Source: RH-AL1 sp964244495 (GTDB lineage: Bacteria; Pseudomonadota; Alphaproteobacteria; Rhizobiales; Beijerinckiaceae). From it: DNA of 64,000 bases. Position 1 is the stretch's first letter. Each line of letters opens with the position of its first letter. The stretch lies in assembly GCA_964244495.1 (NCBI GenBank), contig CAXTIU010000011.1:1-64000 (forward strand), written 5' to 3'. The translations under genes and the position numbers were made by a program. Below the pieces are notes generated by a model. The model worked only from the letters and a program-made list of their open reading frames with translations, did no database searches and had not been told where the DNA came from. Below are positions 9,227 to 19,843 of the stretch, one piece after another.

Positions 9227-10582
9227 ATGAAGCCAACCACCGCCGGTCTCGAGCAGAACAGCCGCGGCGCGCTTCAGGACATCGTGGCAAGACGTATGGA
9301 CGCGGAACGCAAGGTGGTCCGGCAGGCGTCGGATCGCGAGTTCACGCCCTTCGCCCAGACGACCGATTTCTCCACACTTCCGGGCATGCAGGAACTCAGG
9401 CTCCAGCGCTCGGCCGCCGATGTCATCGGCTTGTCCAATCCGTTCTTTCGCGTCCACGAGGTCCGGGCCGGCGCCACGACACGGATTGCCGGCAAGTCCT
9501 ACGTGAACTTCTCGTCCTACGACTACCTCGGTTTGAACGGGCATCCGGACGTTCAGGCGGCGGCCTCCGAGGCGATCGCCGATTTCGGGACGTCCTGCTC
9601 GGCGAGCCGCCTCGTCGCCGGGGAACGGCCGCTGCACCGCGACCTCGAGCGCGCGCTGGCCGACCATTACGCGCAGGAAGATTGCGTCGTCTTCGTGAGC
9701 GGCCACGCGACCAACGTCACCGCGATCGGTGCCATACTCGGACCCAAGGACGTCGTCGTCCACGACAGCCTCGCGCACAACAGCATCGTCCTCGGCGCCA
9801 CGCTGTCCGGCGCCGCGCGCCGCTCCTTCCCCCACAACGACCCCGTCGCCCTCGACCGCATCCTGAACTCATGTCGTGCCCAGTACGAGCGCGTCCTGAT
9901 CGTCGCGGAGGGGCTTTACAGCATGGACGGCGATTGCGCCGACCTGTCCGCCTTCGTCGACATCAAGCGCCGGCACGGCGCCTGGCTGATGATCGACGAC
10001 GCTCACGGACTCGGCGTCCTCGGCGAGACCGGCAAGGGCAGCTTTGAGTTGTGCGGTGTCGCGCCGGGCGACGTCGACATCTGGATGGGGACGCTGTCGA
10101 AGACGCTGTCGAGCTGCGGCGGCTACATCGTCGGTTGCCGGACGCTCGTCGAGTATCTCAAATGCATGTCGGGAGGCTTCGTCTACAGCGTGGGCATGCC
10201 CCCGCCGATGGCGGCGGCAGCGCTCGCGGCCCTGCGCGCTATGGGACGCGAGCCGCAACGCGTCGCTCGGCTGCGTCGCAACAGCGCGCTGTTCTGGACG
10301 CAGGCCAAGTCCCGCGGGCTTGATGTCGGATCGAGCGAAGGCCACGCGATCGTGCCCGTGGTCGTCCGTTCCTCGCTCGCGGCCGTCACGCTGAGCCAAA
10401 CGCTGTTCGAGCGCGGCATCAACGTCCAGCCCATCATTCATCCCGCCGTGGCGGAGCGCGCCGCTCGCTTGCGCTTCTTCCTGTCGTCGGAGCATACGGC
10501 CGATCAGATCACGACGACCGTTCAGGCCATCGCCGAATGCACGAACAAGCCCCAGGCCTCCGGCTTCACGCTCACGACCTGA
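9227..10582 (+). CDS. Alpha-oxoamine synthase (PLP-dependent, BioF/KBL/serine palmitoyltransferase family)
   Basis: 451 residues. Fold-type I PLP enzyme of the family that condenses an acyl thioester with an amino acid, with loss of CO2, to give a 2-amino-3-ketone. Visible motifs are NFSSYDYLGL (substrate entry), SGHATNVTAI, DDAHGLG (the PLP-N1 Asp) and GTLSKTLSS with the Schiff-base Lys292. The catalytic core is preceded by an extra N-terminal segment of about 80 residues compared with BioF. The ATG at 9227 is chosen over ATGs at 9179 and 9188 because GGAAGCGAG lies just before it. No biotin genes are nearby. Its direct partner downstream is a PKS that lacks a thioesterase, so it most likely releases the polyketide chain onto an amino acid, as PigH, Fum8 and SxtA do in their pathways. 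Confidence 0.9.
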   Translation: MKPTTAGLEQNSRGALQDIVARRMDAERKVVRQASDREFTPFAQTTDFSTLPGMQELRLQRSAADVIGLSNPFFRVHEVRAGATTRIAGKSYVNFSSYDYLGLNGHPDVQAAASEAIADFGTSCSASRLVAGERPLHRDLERALADHYAQEDCVVFVSGHATNVTAIGAILGPKDVVVHDSLAHNSIVLGATLSGAARRSFPHNDPVALDRILNSCRAQYERVLIVAEGLYSMDGDCADLSAFVDIKRRHGAWLMIDDAHGLGVLGETGKGSFELCGVAPGDVDIWMGTLSKTLSSCGGYIVGCRTLVEYLKCMSGGFVYSVGMPPPMAAAALAALRAMGREPQRVARLRRNSALFWTQAKSRGLDVGSSEGHAIVPVVVRSSLAAVTLSQTLFERGINVQPIIHPAVAERAARLRFFLSSEHTADQITTTVQAIAECTNKPQASGFTLTT

Positions 10583-10808
10583 TCGCCGAAGCCCCGTCGC
10601 GGCAAAGGTTCGCGGGACGCTCGCCGGCGCTCGTCGACAGGGCCGCGAGCCCCTGCGCCGCGGCGCGCGACATCCGCCCGAGGAATATGCTATCGCTCCG
10701 TCTTGGTCGGGGCGGACATCTTGCGGGGGGAAGCGCCGAGACGCGCTGTGATTGAAGCGCGAAGCCCCGGATTTCGGGTCAACGGTCGAGTTTGAATCGG
10801 GGTCACCG

Positions 10809-13800
10809 ATGCGCATCAAGAGTTCCGCCCTAACCTCTTCGCCGGACGTGGAGCGGCCATCGTCGTCCGCCACTCGCGGGTTGGGCGAGATCGCCATCGT
10901 GGGCCGGGCCTGCCGGCTGCCCGGTGCGTCCTCCGTGGCCGATCTCTGGACGATGCTCGTCGAGGGACGCTGCGCGATTTCCCGCATCCCGGACGACCGC
11001 TGGTCGCTGGAGCGTCTGCTCCATCCGCGCGGCCCGGAACGGGGCAAGACGTACACGTGGTCGGCGGGGACGCTCGACGACATCTGGGGCTTCGACCCGG
11101 CGGCTTTCGGCCTCTCGCCGCGCGAGACCGAGCAGATGGATCCGCAGCAGCGCCTGCTGCTCGAGCTCGCCTGGGAGGCGCTGGAGGACGCCGGCATCAG
11201 GCCGTCCGCGATGGCCGGCAGCGACACCGGCGTGTTCATCGGCGCGTCCGCCCTCGACCACGCCAACCTCCGCATCCTCGATATCGCCGCCGCCGACGCC
11301 TACATGATGACCGGCAACACGCTTTCGGTCGTGTCCAACCGCATCTCCTACATCTTCGACCTGCACGGCCCGAGCTTCACGGTGGACACGGCCTGTTCCT
11401 CCGCGCTCGTGGCGCTCAACGAGGCGGTCGTCAGCCTGCGCAGCGGCCGGATCGACACGGCCATCGTCGGCGGCGTCAACATCCTGGCGAGCCCGCACAG
11501 CTTCGTCGGCTTCTCGCAGGCGTCCATGCTGTCGCGGCGCGGCCTGTGCCAGGCGTTCTCCGCCAACGCCGACGGCTACGTCCGGTCGGAGGGCGGCGCC
11601 GTGCTCGTGCTGCGCACGCGGGAAGCGGCGGAACGGGCCGGCAACCGGGTGCACGCGCACATCGTGGGATCGGACGTCAACTCGGACGGCCGGACCAACG
11701 GCATCTCGCTGCCCTCGAAGGTGTTTCAGGCGCGCCTCCTCGAGAAGCTGTACCTTGATCCCGCCCTCGACCTCGACGCCGTCGCTTTCATCGAGGCGCA
11801 CGGGACCGGCACGCCGGTCGGCGACCCGATCGAGGCGACCGCGATCGGTGAGGTGCTCGCGCGCGGTCGCGCCGAACCGCTGCCGATCGGCTCCGTCAAG
11901 ACCAACATCGGCCACATGGAGGCGGCCTCCGGCCTGGGCGGCGTGCTCAAGGCGATGCTGGCCCTCGAGCACGACCTGCTGCCCGCCTCGCTGCACAGCG
12001 ATGACCTCAACCCGCACATCGACTTCGCCGGCCTGAACCTCGCCGTCGCGCACGAGGCGGTGCCGCTCGCCCGCCCGGCCGGCAAGCGGCGTCTCGCCGG
12101 CATCAATTCCTTCGGCTTCGGCGGCACCAACGCCCACGTCGTGCTGGCCGACGCGCCGGTCGTCGCCGCCGCGCCGGTCGCCGTCGCGCCGTCGTACCTC
12201 GTCCTGTCCGCCCATAGCCGCGCAGCGCTCGGCGCGCTCGTCGCCGACTACGCCGCGCGGCTCGAGGCTGCCGACGAGACGAGTGCCACGGCGATCGTGG
12301 CCGCTACGGGGTTGCGCCGCGACCGACTGACGCACCGCCTCGTCGTGCCGGCGGCGGGACGCGCCGAGATGGTCACCGCGCTGGATCGACTGTGCGACGA
12401 GGACCAGACCGTGGTCGGCGCGGCGCGGGGCACGGCGATCGAGCGCGACGCGCCGGTCTGCTTCGTTTTCTCCGGCAACGGCAGCCAATTCGCCGGCATG
12501 GGCATCGTCGCCTACGAGCGCAACGCCATCTTCCGGGCGCGGATCGACGCCATATCGGAGGCCTTCGAGGCCCTGGCCGGCTGGTCCATCGTCGAGGCCC
12601 TTCACGCCGACGACCTCGAGAAGCGGCTGGAGCTGACGCAGGTCTCGCAACCGCTGCTGTTCGCCGTGCAGTCCGCCGCCTGCCACGCGCTCGCGGCGCT
12701 CGGGCTGACACCGTCCTTCGTCGTCGGCCACAGCGTCGGCGAGGTCGCCGCGGCGGAAGCCGCCGGCATCCTCGACGCCGCCAACGCCCTCAAGACCATC
12801 TTCTCGCGCTCCCTGCACCAGGAGTTGACGCACGGCCTCGGCGGCATGGCCGTCGTGATCGGCTCCCGCGAGACGACCGAGACGATCCTGGAAACGCTTC
12901 CCGGCCTCGGGATCGCGGCCTGCAACTCCCCGCGCGCCTTCACCGTCTCCGGCCTCAAGGGGGACATCGACAAGCTTTCCGACGCCGCGCGCCGCCACAA
13001 GGCCCGCGTCCGCAAGCTCGACCTGCGATACCCGTTCCACAGCGCGCTCATGGCCCCCGTCGAGCGTCCACTGCTGCGCAGCCTCGCCGGGCTCAGGCAC
13101 GCGCCGCCGACCCGGGCCACCTTCCTGTCCACCGTCACCGGAGCGGCGATCGAGCGCGACGAACTCGACGCCCATTACTGGTGGCGCAACGTGCGCGACC
13201 CCGTGCTCTTCTCGGACGCGATCACCGCCGCCGCCAAGGCCGGGGCGCGCGTCTTCGTCGAGATCGGCCCCAACCCCACGCTGCTGGGACACGTCAACGA
13301 CACGATCGAGGAGCGGACCGCGACGATCGCGACGCTCGGCATCATGGAGAAGCGCGACAAGGGCGGCGATCCCCTCGTCGCCGCCGTCGCCCTCGCGATC
13401 GCGCGCGGCGCCAGGATCGACGAGGCCAAGGCGTTCGGCTCCGGGCCAGCCGCCGGCACGAGCGTGCCGCTGCCGAGCTATCCCTGGCAGCGCAAGACGT
13501 ACCGGCTGCCGGAAACGGTCGAGTCGCCCGGGATGATCCGGTCGACCGCCTGGCATCCGCTGGTCGGCGCCCGGTACGGGACCGACACGCTGGAATGGCA
13601 CTCGAGCCTCGACACGTCCGTGCACCCGTGGCTCGCCGACCATTGCGTCGACGGCCGCGCGATCCTGCCGGGGGCCGCCTTCGCGGAGATGGCGCTGGCG
13701 GTGGCCCGCGACTGGCTCGGGATCGAGCAGGCGACGGTCGCCGACCTGGAGATCACCAGCCCGATGCAGCTCACGCCGGACGCTTCGCGCGAGGTGCTCT

Positions 13801-16800
13801 GCCGGGTGTCGCCGCTCGTGAGCCACCTGGAGATCCTCAGCCGGCCGCGGCTCGGCCAGACACCGTGGCAGACTCACGCGACGGCCAAGATCCTGCGCGA
13901 CGCCACGATCGGCGTCCTGCCCGAGACCGACGACCACGCGCCGCTGTCGCCATCCCACCCCGTCACCGGCACCGAGATCTACGCGATGGCCGAGCGGGCC
14001 GGGCTGCAGTACGGCCCGTCCTTCCGCAAGCTGGCGACGGCGTCGGCGGTGCGGCCGGATCGCATCGTCCTCGACCTCACCAAGGAGGACGGCGATCCCT
14101 CCTTCGGCGTCGACCCGGCGCGGATGGACGCGTGCTTCCACGCCCTGGTGCTGATCTTCTCCAGCCTGCGCGACGCCGTCCACGGCACGGCCTACATCCC
14201 TGTCCGCTTCGGCGAGATCATGCTGCGACGGCCGGGCGCGACCTTTACCAGGGCGCGCATCGACGTGCTGCGCCGCGACGAGCGCATCATCATCGCCAAC
14301 TTCCTGCTGACCGACGCGGCCGGCGAGGTCGTCGTCTTCATGCGCGAGGCCCGTTTCCAGGCCATCCGCACGACGCGCACCGCCGATGCCGTCAAGCAGA
14401 TGATCTATCAGACGGCGGTGCTGGCCAGCGAGCCGACCGCCGCGCGCAACGACCGGCCGGTCGCCCTGGCCGCGTTCCGGGCCGACGACGCCGCCGACAC
14501 GGCGATGGCCGACGACTTCGTGCTGCTGGAGGGATGGGCGACGGCGCTCGCGCTGCAGACGGCGCGCGACCTCGCCACCGCCAATTTCATCGACGTCGAG
14601 GCGCTGGTCGCCACCGGGCGCCTGCCGGCGAAGACGCGCCCGTGGCTCGAGAACATGCTGGCCTCCCTCGACCGCTCCGGCCTGTGCCATAAGGACCGGC
14701 TGGGTCACCACATCGACCCCGAGGTGGACCTTCCCGCTCCCGACGAGATCCTGCGCACGATCGCCCACGAGCATCAGGGCCTCTCGGCCGAGCTGCTCGT
14801 GGCGGCGAGCACGGTCACCGCGATCCGCGCCATCGTTGCCGGGACCGGCGACGCGCTGGGTCGGCCTTTGTCCGTCAAGGTCGTCGACGGGTTCGAGCTT
14901 GGCTCCAGCCAGGCGCACGCGGCGGCGGCCTCGCTCGGCGCCCTGCTGCGCAGGTCCTTCCCCTCCTGGCCGAAGGACCGCGCGACGCGGATCCTGCAGA
15001 TCGGCTACGGCCCGCTCACGAGCCTGGCCGTGCCGCTCGCCGACACGATGCAGGCGCAGGTCGTCGTCCTCGATCCGGACCGTCGGCGCCTCGAGCGCGC
15101 GCGCATGAGCTTCGCCGATCGCGGCGACCTCGGCTTCGTCGACAAGGTCGAGGACCTGCCTGCCGAGGGCTTCGACATCGTGATCGCCGCCGGGGCGCTC
15201 CATCGCCATCGCCGCCGCCCCGGCTTCTGGGCGGGCCTGCGTCGCGCGATGGCCCCGGGCGCGCTGCTCGCCGCCGTCGAGCCGTCGCCGTCCTTCTTCC
15301 GCGACCTCGTGCTCGGGCTCGACGCCTGCCTCGCCGACGACGAAACCTTCGACGGCGTCTCCCTCAGCGACGCGGACTGGCTGGAAACGATGCAGGCGGT
15401 GGGCCTGGGCGGCGCGCAGGCATGCCCCATCGCGACGGACGCCGGCTCGGCTCTGCTGCTGACGGCGCAGCTCGACACCGAGCGGCGTCGTTGGAGCGGA
15501 TCGGGGACCGCGATCATCGTGGCCGACGGCGAGGCGCGCAGCTCGCAGGCCATGTCGGCCTTCGCGACCCTGCTCGCCTCGGCAGGCGTGCACGTTTCGA
15601 TGGTGCTCGACGGCGGGATCGAGGCGGAGCCCCCGGCGGAAGCGCCGGCCTTCGTCGTCGTCTTCGCCCACGAGCCCGATCGGCACGTCTCGGTGGTCAA
15701 GAGCCTGACCGACCAGTGCATGCGCTTGAAGCGCGTGGCGGACTGGCTCGGCCCGCAGGCGACGCGGATCTGGCTCGTCACCGCCGGCGCCACCGTGTCC
15801 GACATCGACCGCGACAGCGACGTCGCCGCCGGCCTTTGGGTCTTCAGCCGGACCTTGTCGAACGAGAGGTCGACGCTCGATGTCCGCCGCGTCGATGTCG
15901 CCGCCGCCATGCGGCCGGAAGCGTTGGCCGAGCGGCTCCGCGACCTCGTCCTGTGCGACACGGACGAGACGGAGATCGTGCTGCGTCCCGACCTCACGCA
16001 GGTCGTGCGCTTCGAAACCGGGTCGAGCCACGATCGCGGCGGCGGCAAGGCGGAGGCCGCCCGGCTGAAGCGGGGCGAAGGATCGGGCATCGACCGCATC
16101 CACTGGGACGCGATCGCGCGTCAGGCGCCGGGTCCGGCCGAGGTGGAGATCGCGGTCGAGGCGATCGGCCTCAACTTCCGCGACGTGATGTTCGGTCTCG
16201 GCCTGTTGCCGGAGGAGATCCTGGAGCACGGCTTCGCCGGCCCGACGCTCGGCCTCGAATGCTCCGGCCGCATCGAGCGCGTCGGCGCCGCGGTCAAGGG
16301 CCTGAAGCCCGGCGATCGCGTCATCGCCTTCGCCAAGAACGCGTTCTCGACCCACGTCGTGACGCCGGCGGCGGTGGTCGCGCCCATTCCGGGCGAGCTG
16401 TCCTTCGAGACCGCCGCGACCATCCCCGTCGCCTTCCTGACCGCCTACCACGCGCTGATGCTGTGCGCCCGGCTCAAGCCGGGGGAAACGGTGCTGATCC
16501 ACGGCGGCGCCGGCGGCGTCGGCCTCGCCGCGATCCAGATCGCCCGCTGGCGCGGGGCGCGGGTGATCGCGACGGCGGGGTCGGCGGAGAAGCGCGCGCT
16601 GCTGTCCTCGCTCGGCGCCGAGCACGTCTTCGACAGCCGGTCCGGCGCCTTCGCCGAGGACGTCCGCCGCGTGACGGGGGAGGGCGTCGCCGTCGTGCTC
16701 AACAGCCTGTCCGGCGAGGCGATGGAGCGCTCGATCGGCATCCTGAAGCCGTTCGGGCGGTTCGTCGAGCTCGGCAAGCGCGACTACGTCGCCAACACCC

Positions 16801-18296
16801 ACGTCGGCCTGCGGCCGTTCCGGCGCAACCTGTCGTATTTCGGTGTCGACCTCGACCAGTTGCTGATCGACGAGCCGGCGACGAGCAAGCTGCTGATGCG
16901 CTCCGTGCTCCGGCTGTTCGCCAGCGGCGAACTCGTGCCGCTGCCCTACCGCGCCTTCGACGCGGGCGAGACGACGGAGGCGTTCCGGCTGATGCAGCAG
17001 TCCGGGCACATCGGCAAGCTGGTGGTGCGCCCGCCCGCCCTCGCCGACATCGCGGTGCGGCAGCGCCGCACCTTCCCCGTCGCGTCGGACCGGCTGCACC
17101 TCATCACCGGCGGCTTCGGCGGCTTCGGCCTGGAAACCGCGCGCTGGCTCGCCGCCAAGGGCGCGCGCAACATCATGCTGGTCGGCCGCAGCGGCGCGGC
17201 GAGCCCGGCCGCCCGCGAGGCGCTGGCCGCGCTCGCGGCGCAGGGCGTGCGCGTCCGCGCGGAGGCGCTCGACATCGCCGACAAGGCGGCGACGCAGCGC
17301 CTCTTCGCCCGGTTCGGCAAGGACCTGCCGGTGCTCGGCGGGATCATCCACGCCGCCATGGTGCTCGACGACGCGATGCTCGCCAACCTCACCGCCGAGA
17401 AGATGGAGCGCGTGCTCCGGCCAAAGGTCGCCGGCGCCGAGAACCTCGACCGCCTGACGCGCGAGATGCGGCTCGACTATTTCGTGCTGTACTCGTCCGC
17501 GACCACGCTGATCGGCAACCCGGGGCAGGGGGCCTACGTGGCGGCGAACGGCCATCTCGAAGGTTTGGCGCGCCGCCGCCGCAAGGCGGGGTTGCCGGCG
17601 CTCGCGGTGGCCTGGGGCGCGATCGAGGATGTGGGCGTGCTGGCCCGCTCGGACGCGACGCGCGAGGCGCTCGCCACCCGCGTCGGCATCAAGGGCATGG
17701 TCGCGCAGGATGCCCTGCGCCTGATGGGCGAGGCGCTCGGCACGCCCGGCGCCGACGCCGTCGTGACCATCGCGCCCATCAACTGGTCCGCCGCCCGCCA
17801 GCACCTTCCCGTGCTCAAGGCTCCGGCCTATCGCAAGCTGGCCAGCCAGGACGAGGCGACGACCGCCGAGAAGGACAAGATCGACATCGCCGCGCTCATC
17901 GCCAAGAACACGCCCGACGAGGCGCGCAAGGTCATCAGCGGGCTGATCATCGAGGAGATCGCGCGCGTGCTGCGGCTGCCGCGCGAGGACGTCGCGCGGA
18001 CCACGCCGCTGTCGGAGATCGGCCTCGACTCGCTGATGGCGGTGGAACTCGCGCTCGGCCTGGAAGAGCGCTTCACCCTCGCCGCGCCGCTCTCGACGAC
18101 GGCGAGCAGCTTCACGGTCAACGAGCTGGCCGACCACGTCATCGGACTGGCGACGGGGACGATGAGCGAGAACGACGCGATCGAACGCACGATGGTGGAG
18201 CGCCACCTCGGGGCCTCGGTCGGGGCGCACGAGCTGGAGGCGCGCGCCGAACAGGTCCGGGCGAACAGCCAGACGATGAAGGGCATCCTCAACTAG
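10809..18296 (+). CDS. Highly reducing type I polyketide synthase (KS-AT-DH-psiMT-psiKR-ER-KR-ACP)
   Basis: 2,495 residues, one complete module. Approximate domains: KS 26-445 (Cys196 in DTACSSA, EAHGTGT and NIGH His residues); AT 547-830 (Ser642 in GHSVGE, YPFHS in the specificity loop, malonyl-like rather than the methylmalonyl YASH); DH 915-1190 (His945 in HCVDGRAILPG and DPARMDACFH); a methyltransferase-like fold 1237-1543 whose SAM loop reads LQIGYGPLT instead of the Gly-rich consensus, so probably inactive; a structural KR half 1543-1740; ER 1757-2073 (NADPH loop HGGAGGVGLA); KR 2094-2330 (ITGGFGGFG, Tyr2243 in GAYVAAN); ACP about 2360-2447 (Ser2408 in GLDSLMAVE). There is no thioesterase or reductase at the C-terminus. 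The ATG at 10809 is preferred; an upstream in-frame TTG at 10752 adds 19 residues. It follows the oxoamine synthase by 226 bp on the same strand. The layout resembles fungal highly reducing PKSs such as Fum1 and likely acts iteratively to build a saturated alkyl chain. Confidence 0.95.
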   Translation: MRIKSSALTSSPDVERPSSSATRGLGEIAIVGRACRLPGASSVADLWTMLVEGRCAISRIPDDRWSLERLLHPRGPERGKTYTWSAGTLDDIWGFDPAAFGLSPRETEQMDPQQRLLLELAWEALEDAGIRPSAMAGSDTGVFIGASALDHANLRILDIAAADAYMMTGNTLSVVSNRISYIFDLHGPSFTVDTACSSALVALNEAVVSLRSGRIDTAIVGGVNILASPHSFVGFSQASMLSRRGLCQAFSANADGYVRSEGGAVLVLRTREAAERAGNRVHAHIVGSDVNSDGRTNGISLPSKVFQARLLEKLYLDPALDLDAVAFIEAHGTGTPVGDPIEATAIGEVLARGRAEPLPIGSVKTNIGHMEAASGLGGVLKAMLALEHDLLPASLHSDDLNPHIDFAGLNLAVAHEAVPLARPAGKRRLAGINSFGFGGTNAHVVLADAPVVAAAPVAVAPSYLVLSAHSRAALGALVADYAARLEAADETSATAIVAATGLRRDRLTHRLVVPAAGRAEMVTALDRLCDEDQTVVGAARGTAIERDAPVCFVFSGNGSQFAGMGIVAYERNAIFRARIDAISEAFEALAGWSIVEALHADDLEKRLELTQVSQPLLFAVQSAACHALAALGLTPSFVVGHSVGEVAAAEAAGILDAANALKTIFSRSLHQELTHGLGGMAVVIGSRETTETILETLPGLGIAACNSPRAFTVSGLKGDIDKLSDAARRHKARVRKLDLRYPFHSALMAPVERPLLRSLAGLRHAPPTRATFLSTVTGAAIERDELDAHYWWRNVRDPVLFSDAITAAAKAGARVFVEIGPNPTLLGHVNDTIEERTATIATLGIMEKRDKGGDPLVAAVALAIARGARIDEAKAFGSGPAAGTSVPLPSYPWQRKTYRLPETVESPGMIRSTAWHPLVGARYGTDTLEWHSSLDTSVHPWLADHCVDGRAILPGAAFAEMALAVARDWLGIEQATVADLEITSPMQLTPDASREVLCRVSPLVSHLEILSRPRLGQTPWQTHATAKILRDATIGVLPETDDHAPLSPSHPVTGTEIYAMAERAGLQYGPSFRKLATASAVRPDRIVLDLTKEDGDPSFGVDPARMDACFHALVLIFSSLRDAVHGTAYIPVRFGEIMLRRPGATFTRARIDVLRRDERIIIANFLLTDAAGEVVVFMREARFQAIRTTRTADAVKQMIYQTAVLASEPTAARNDRPVALAAFRADDAADTAMADDFVLLEGWATALALQTARDLATANFIDVEALVATGRLPAKTRPWLENMLASLDRSGLCHKDRLGHHIDPEVDLPAPDEILRTIAHEHQGLSAELLVAASTVTAIRAIVAGTGDALGRPLSVKVVDGFELGSSQAHAAAASLGALLRRSFPSWPKDRATRILQIGYGPLTSLAVPLADTMQAQVVVLDPDRRRLERARMSFADRGDLGFVDKVEDLPAEGFDIVIAAGALHRHRRRPGFWAGLRRAMAPGALLAAVEPSPSFFRDLVLGLDACLADDETFDGVSLSDADWLETMQAVGLGGAQACPIATDAGSALLLTAQLDTERRRWSGSGTAIIVADGEARSSQAMSAFATLLASAGVHVSMVLDGGIEAEPPAEAPAFVVVFAHEPDRHVSVVKSLTDQCMRLKRVADWLGPQATRIWLVTAGATVSDIDRDSDVAAGLWVFSRTLSNERSTLDVRRVDVAAAMRPEALAERLRDLVLCDTDETEIVLRPDLTQVVRFETGSSHDRGGGKAEAARLKRGEGSGIDRIHWDAIARQAPGPAEVEIAVEAIGLNFRDVMFGLGLLPEEILEHGFAGPTLGLECSGRIERVGAAVKGLKPGDRVIAFAKNAFSTHVVTPAAVVAPIPGELSFETAATIPVAFLTAYHALMLCARLKPGETVLIHGGAGGVGLAAIQIARWRGARVIATAGSAEKRALLSSLGAEHVFDSRSGAFAEDVRRVTGEGVAVVLNSLSGEAMERSIGILKPFGRFVELGKRDYVANTHVGLRPFRRNLSYFGVDLDQLLIDEPATSKLLMRSVLRLFASGELVPLPYRAFDAGETTEAFRLMQQSGHIGKLVVRPPALADIAVRQRRTFPVASDRLHLITGGFGGFGLETARWLAAKGARNIMLVGRSGAASPAAREALAALAAQGVRVRAEALDIADKAATQRLFARFGKDLPVLGGIIHAAMVLDDAMLANLTAEKMERVLRPKVAGAENLDRLTREMRLDYFVLYSSATTLIGNPGQGAYVAANGHLEGLARRRRKAGLPALAVAWGAIEDVGVLARSDATREALATRVGIKGMVAQDALRLMGEALGTPGADAVVTIAPINWSAARQHLPVLKAPAYRKLASQDEATTAEKDKIDIAALIAKNTPDEARKVISGLIIEEIARVLRLPREDVARTTPLSEIGLDSLMAVELALGLEERFTLAAPLSTTASSFTVNELADHVIGLATGTMSENDAIERTMVERHLGASVGAHELEARAEQVRANSQTMKGILN

Positions 18297-18325
18297 CGCG
18301 ACGGCGTCACGATCGGCCGTCGCGC
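18296..18325. terminator. Bidirectional terminator hairpin overlapping two stop codons
   Basis: Perfect 10-bp inverted repeat GCGCGACGGC/GCCGTCGCGC with a 10-nt loop, positioned exactly between the converging PKS and amidase genes. It includes the last base of the PKS stop and spans the amidase stop codon. The stem is very stable but is not followed by a T tract on either strand. Confidence 0.55.
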
Positions 18326-19671
18326 AAAGCGGCCTCCATCGCCGCGCCGACCGCCAGGATGGCGCGGTCGGCGCCCGCCATCCCGGCCAGCATCAGCCCG
18401 GCCGGTGCCTCGCCCGGGCGGTGCACCGGCAACGACACCGCGCACCCGTCGATCACGTTGACGAGGCTGCAGTTGCGCAGCGCCAGCAGGTTGGTTCGTC
18501 CGAACGCCTCGTCCGCCGCGAGGTCGGCGATGCGGGGCGGCGCGATGGCCACGGTGGGCATCAGCAGGCCGTCGTAGGCGGCGCCGCGCGCGCTCGCGCG
18601 GGCGATGATTGAGCGGCGCGCCGCGAGCAGGTCCAGGTAGTCGGCGGCGCTCTGCTCCGCGCCGCGCGCGATCCGGGCCGCCACCCGGGGATCGTAGCCG
18701 GCGCCGCGCGTCGCCAGGAGGCGGCGATGCCAGGCGAAACTCTCCGCCGCCGCGAAGCCGCCCTTCCCGTTGAGGCCGGCCACCTCGGCGAACTCGGGGA
18801 AAGGCACGTGCTCGATCCGCGCGCCCGCCCGATCCAGGCGATCGAGCGCGGCGGCGAAGGCGCCGGCGACCGAAGCGTCGAGATCGTCCAGGGCGACGTC
18901 GGTGGGAACGGCGAGGCGGAGGCCGCGGATCGACCGCTCGGGCAGCGGCAGCACGCGATCGCCGGCCATAACCGCGTCGATGACCGCGCAGCACGCGACC
19001 GAGTGCGCGAGCGAGCCGAGCGAGTCGAGGCTCGTCGACAGGGGGATGGTGCCGGTCAGCGGCACCCGGCACGCCGTCGGCTTGTAGCCGACGAGGCCGG
19101 TGAAGGCGGCCGGGATCCGGCAGGAGCCGCCGGTGTCGCTGCCGAGCCCCGCGTGCGCCATGCCGTCGGTGACGGAAACGGCGGCGCCCGACGACGAGCC
19201 GCCGGGGACGTATCCGTTCGCGCGCCGCCACGGGTTGCGCGGCGTCCCGTGGTGGGGATTGAGGCCGAGGCCGGAATAAGCGAACTCGGTCATGTTGGTG
19301 CGGCCGATCAGGACGAAGCCCAGACGCCGCAGCCGCGCCACCGCGACGGCGTCGTCGCGCGCCGGAGGGACGTCGGCCAGCACCGTCGATCCCGCGCGCG
19401 TCACCTGCCCCTGAACGTCGAACAGGTCCTTGACCGAAACCGGGATGCCGGCGAAGCGCGAGGGCGCCGCGCCCGCGCCTCGCAACGCGTCCATGGCGTC
19501 GGCGGTCGCCAGCGCCGCCGCGCGATCGACGTGGACGAAGGTGCGGGCCCCTTCGCCGTCCGCGTCCTCGATGCGCGCGAGGCAGGCTTCCACGAGCGCC
19601 CGCGCGCTGGTGCCGCCGGCTTCGAGCGCGGCGGCGCAGGCGTCGAGCGTCCGGTCGTTCGTGGGGGTCAT
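18307..19671 (-). CDS. Amidase (amidase-signature family)
   Basis: 454 residues from the ATG at 19671 (MTPTNDRTLD); a frame running up to 19857 is not credible. Amidase-signature Ser-cisSer-Lys triad: Lys in SVKDLFD, cis-Ser in GGSSSGAAVS, nucleophile Ser in DTGGSCRIPAA. Such enzymes hydrolyse carboxamides or act as GatA-like amidotransferases; without gatB/gatC nearby, and with the MTEFAYSG/LNPHHGTPRNPW substrate region, a stand-alone hydrolase is likely. The substrate is unknown. It converges on the PKS and diverges from the formyltransferase-like gene. Confidence 0.9.
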   Translation of the reverse strand: MTPTNDRTLDACAAALEAGGTSARALVEACLARIEDADGEGARTFVHVDRAAALATADAMDALRGAGAAPSRFAGIPVSVKDLFDVQGQVTRAGSTVLADVPPARDDAVAVARLRRLGFVLIGRTNMTEFAYSGLGLNPHHGTPRNPWRRANGYVPGGSSSGAAVSVTDGMAHAGLGSDTGGSCRIPAAFTGLVGYKPTACRVPLTGTIPLSTSLDSLGSLAHSVACCAVIDAVMAGDRVLPLPERSIRGLRLAVPTDVALDDLDASVAGAFAAALDRLDRAGARIEHVPFPEFAEVAGLNGKGGFAAAESFAWHRRLLATRGAGYDPRVAARIARGAEQSAADYLDLLAARRSIIARASARGAAYDGLLMPTVAIAPPRIADLAADEAFGRTNLLALRNCSLVNVIDGCAVSLPVHRPGEAPAGLMLAGMAGADRAILAVGAAMEAALRDGRS

Positions 19672-19843
19672 CTCATCGCGTCCTGGTGGCGAGCGGGGCC
19701 GGACCGGTGGCCATGCCGGTCTCGCCGAAACGGAAGTCAAGTAAACGTGTACGCCGCTCGACCGGCGATCGGAAGGTTGCGTTAACCATGCCGGCGTCAA
19801 ACTCCGAAGCGTGCCGCTCAGCGGTCCGGCCCCCGAGGCTCCC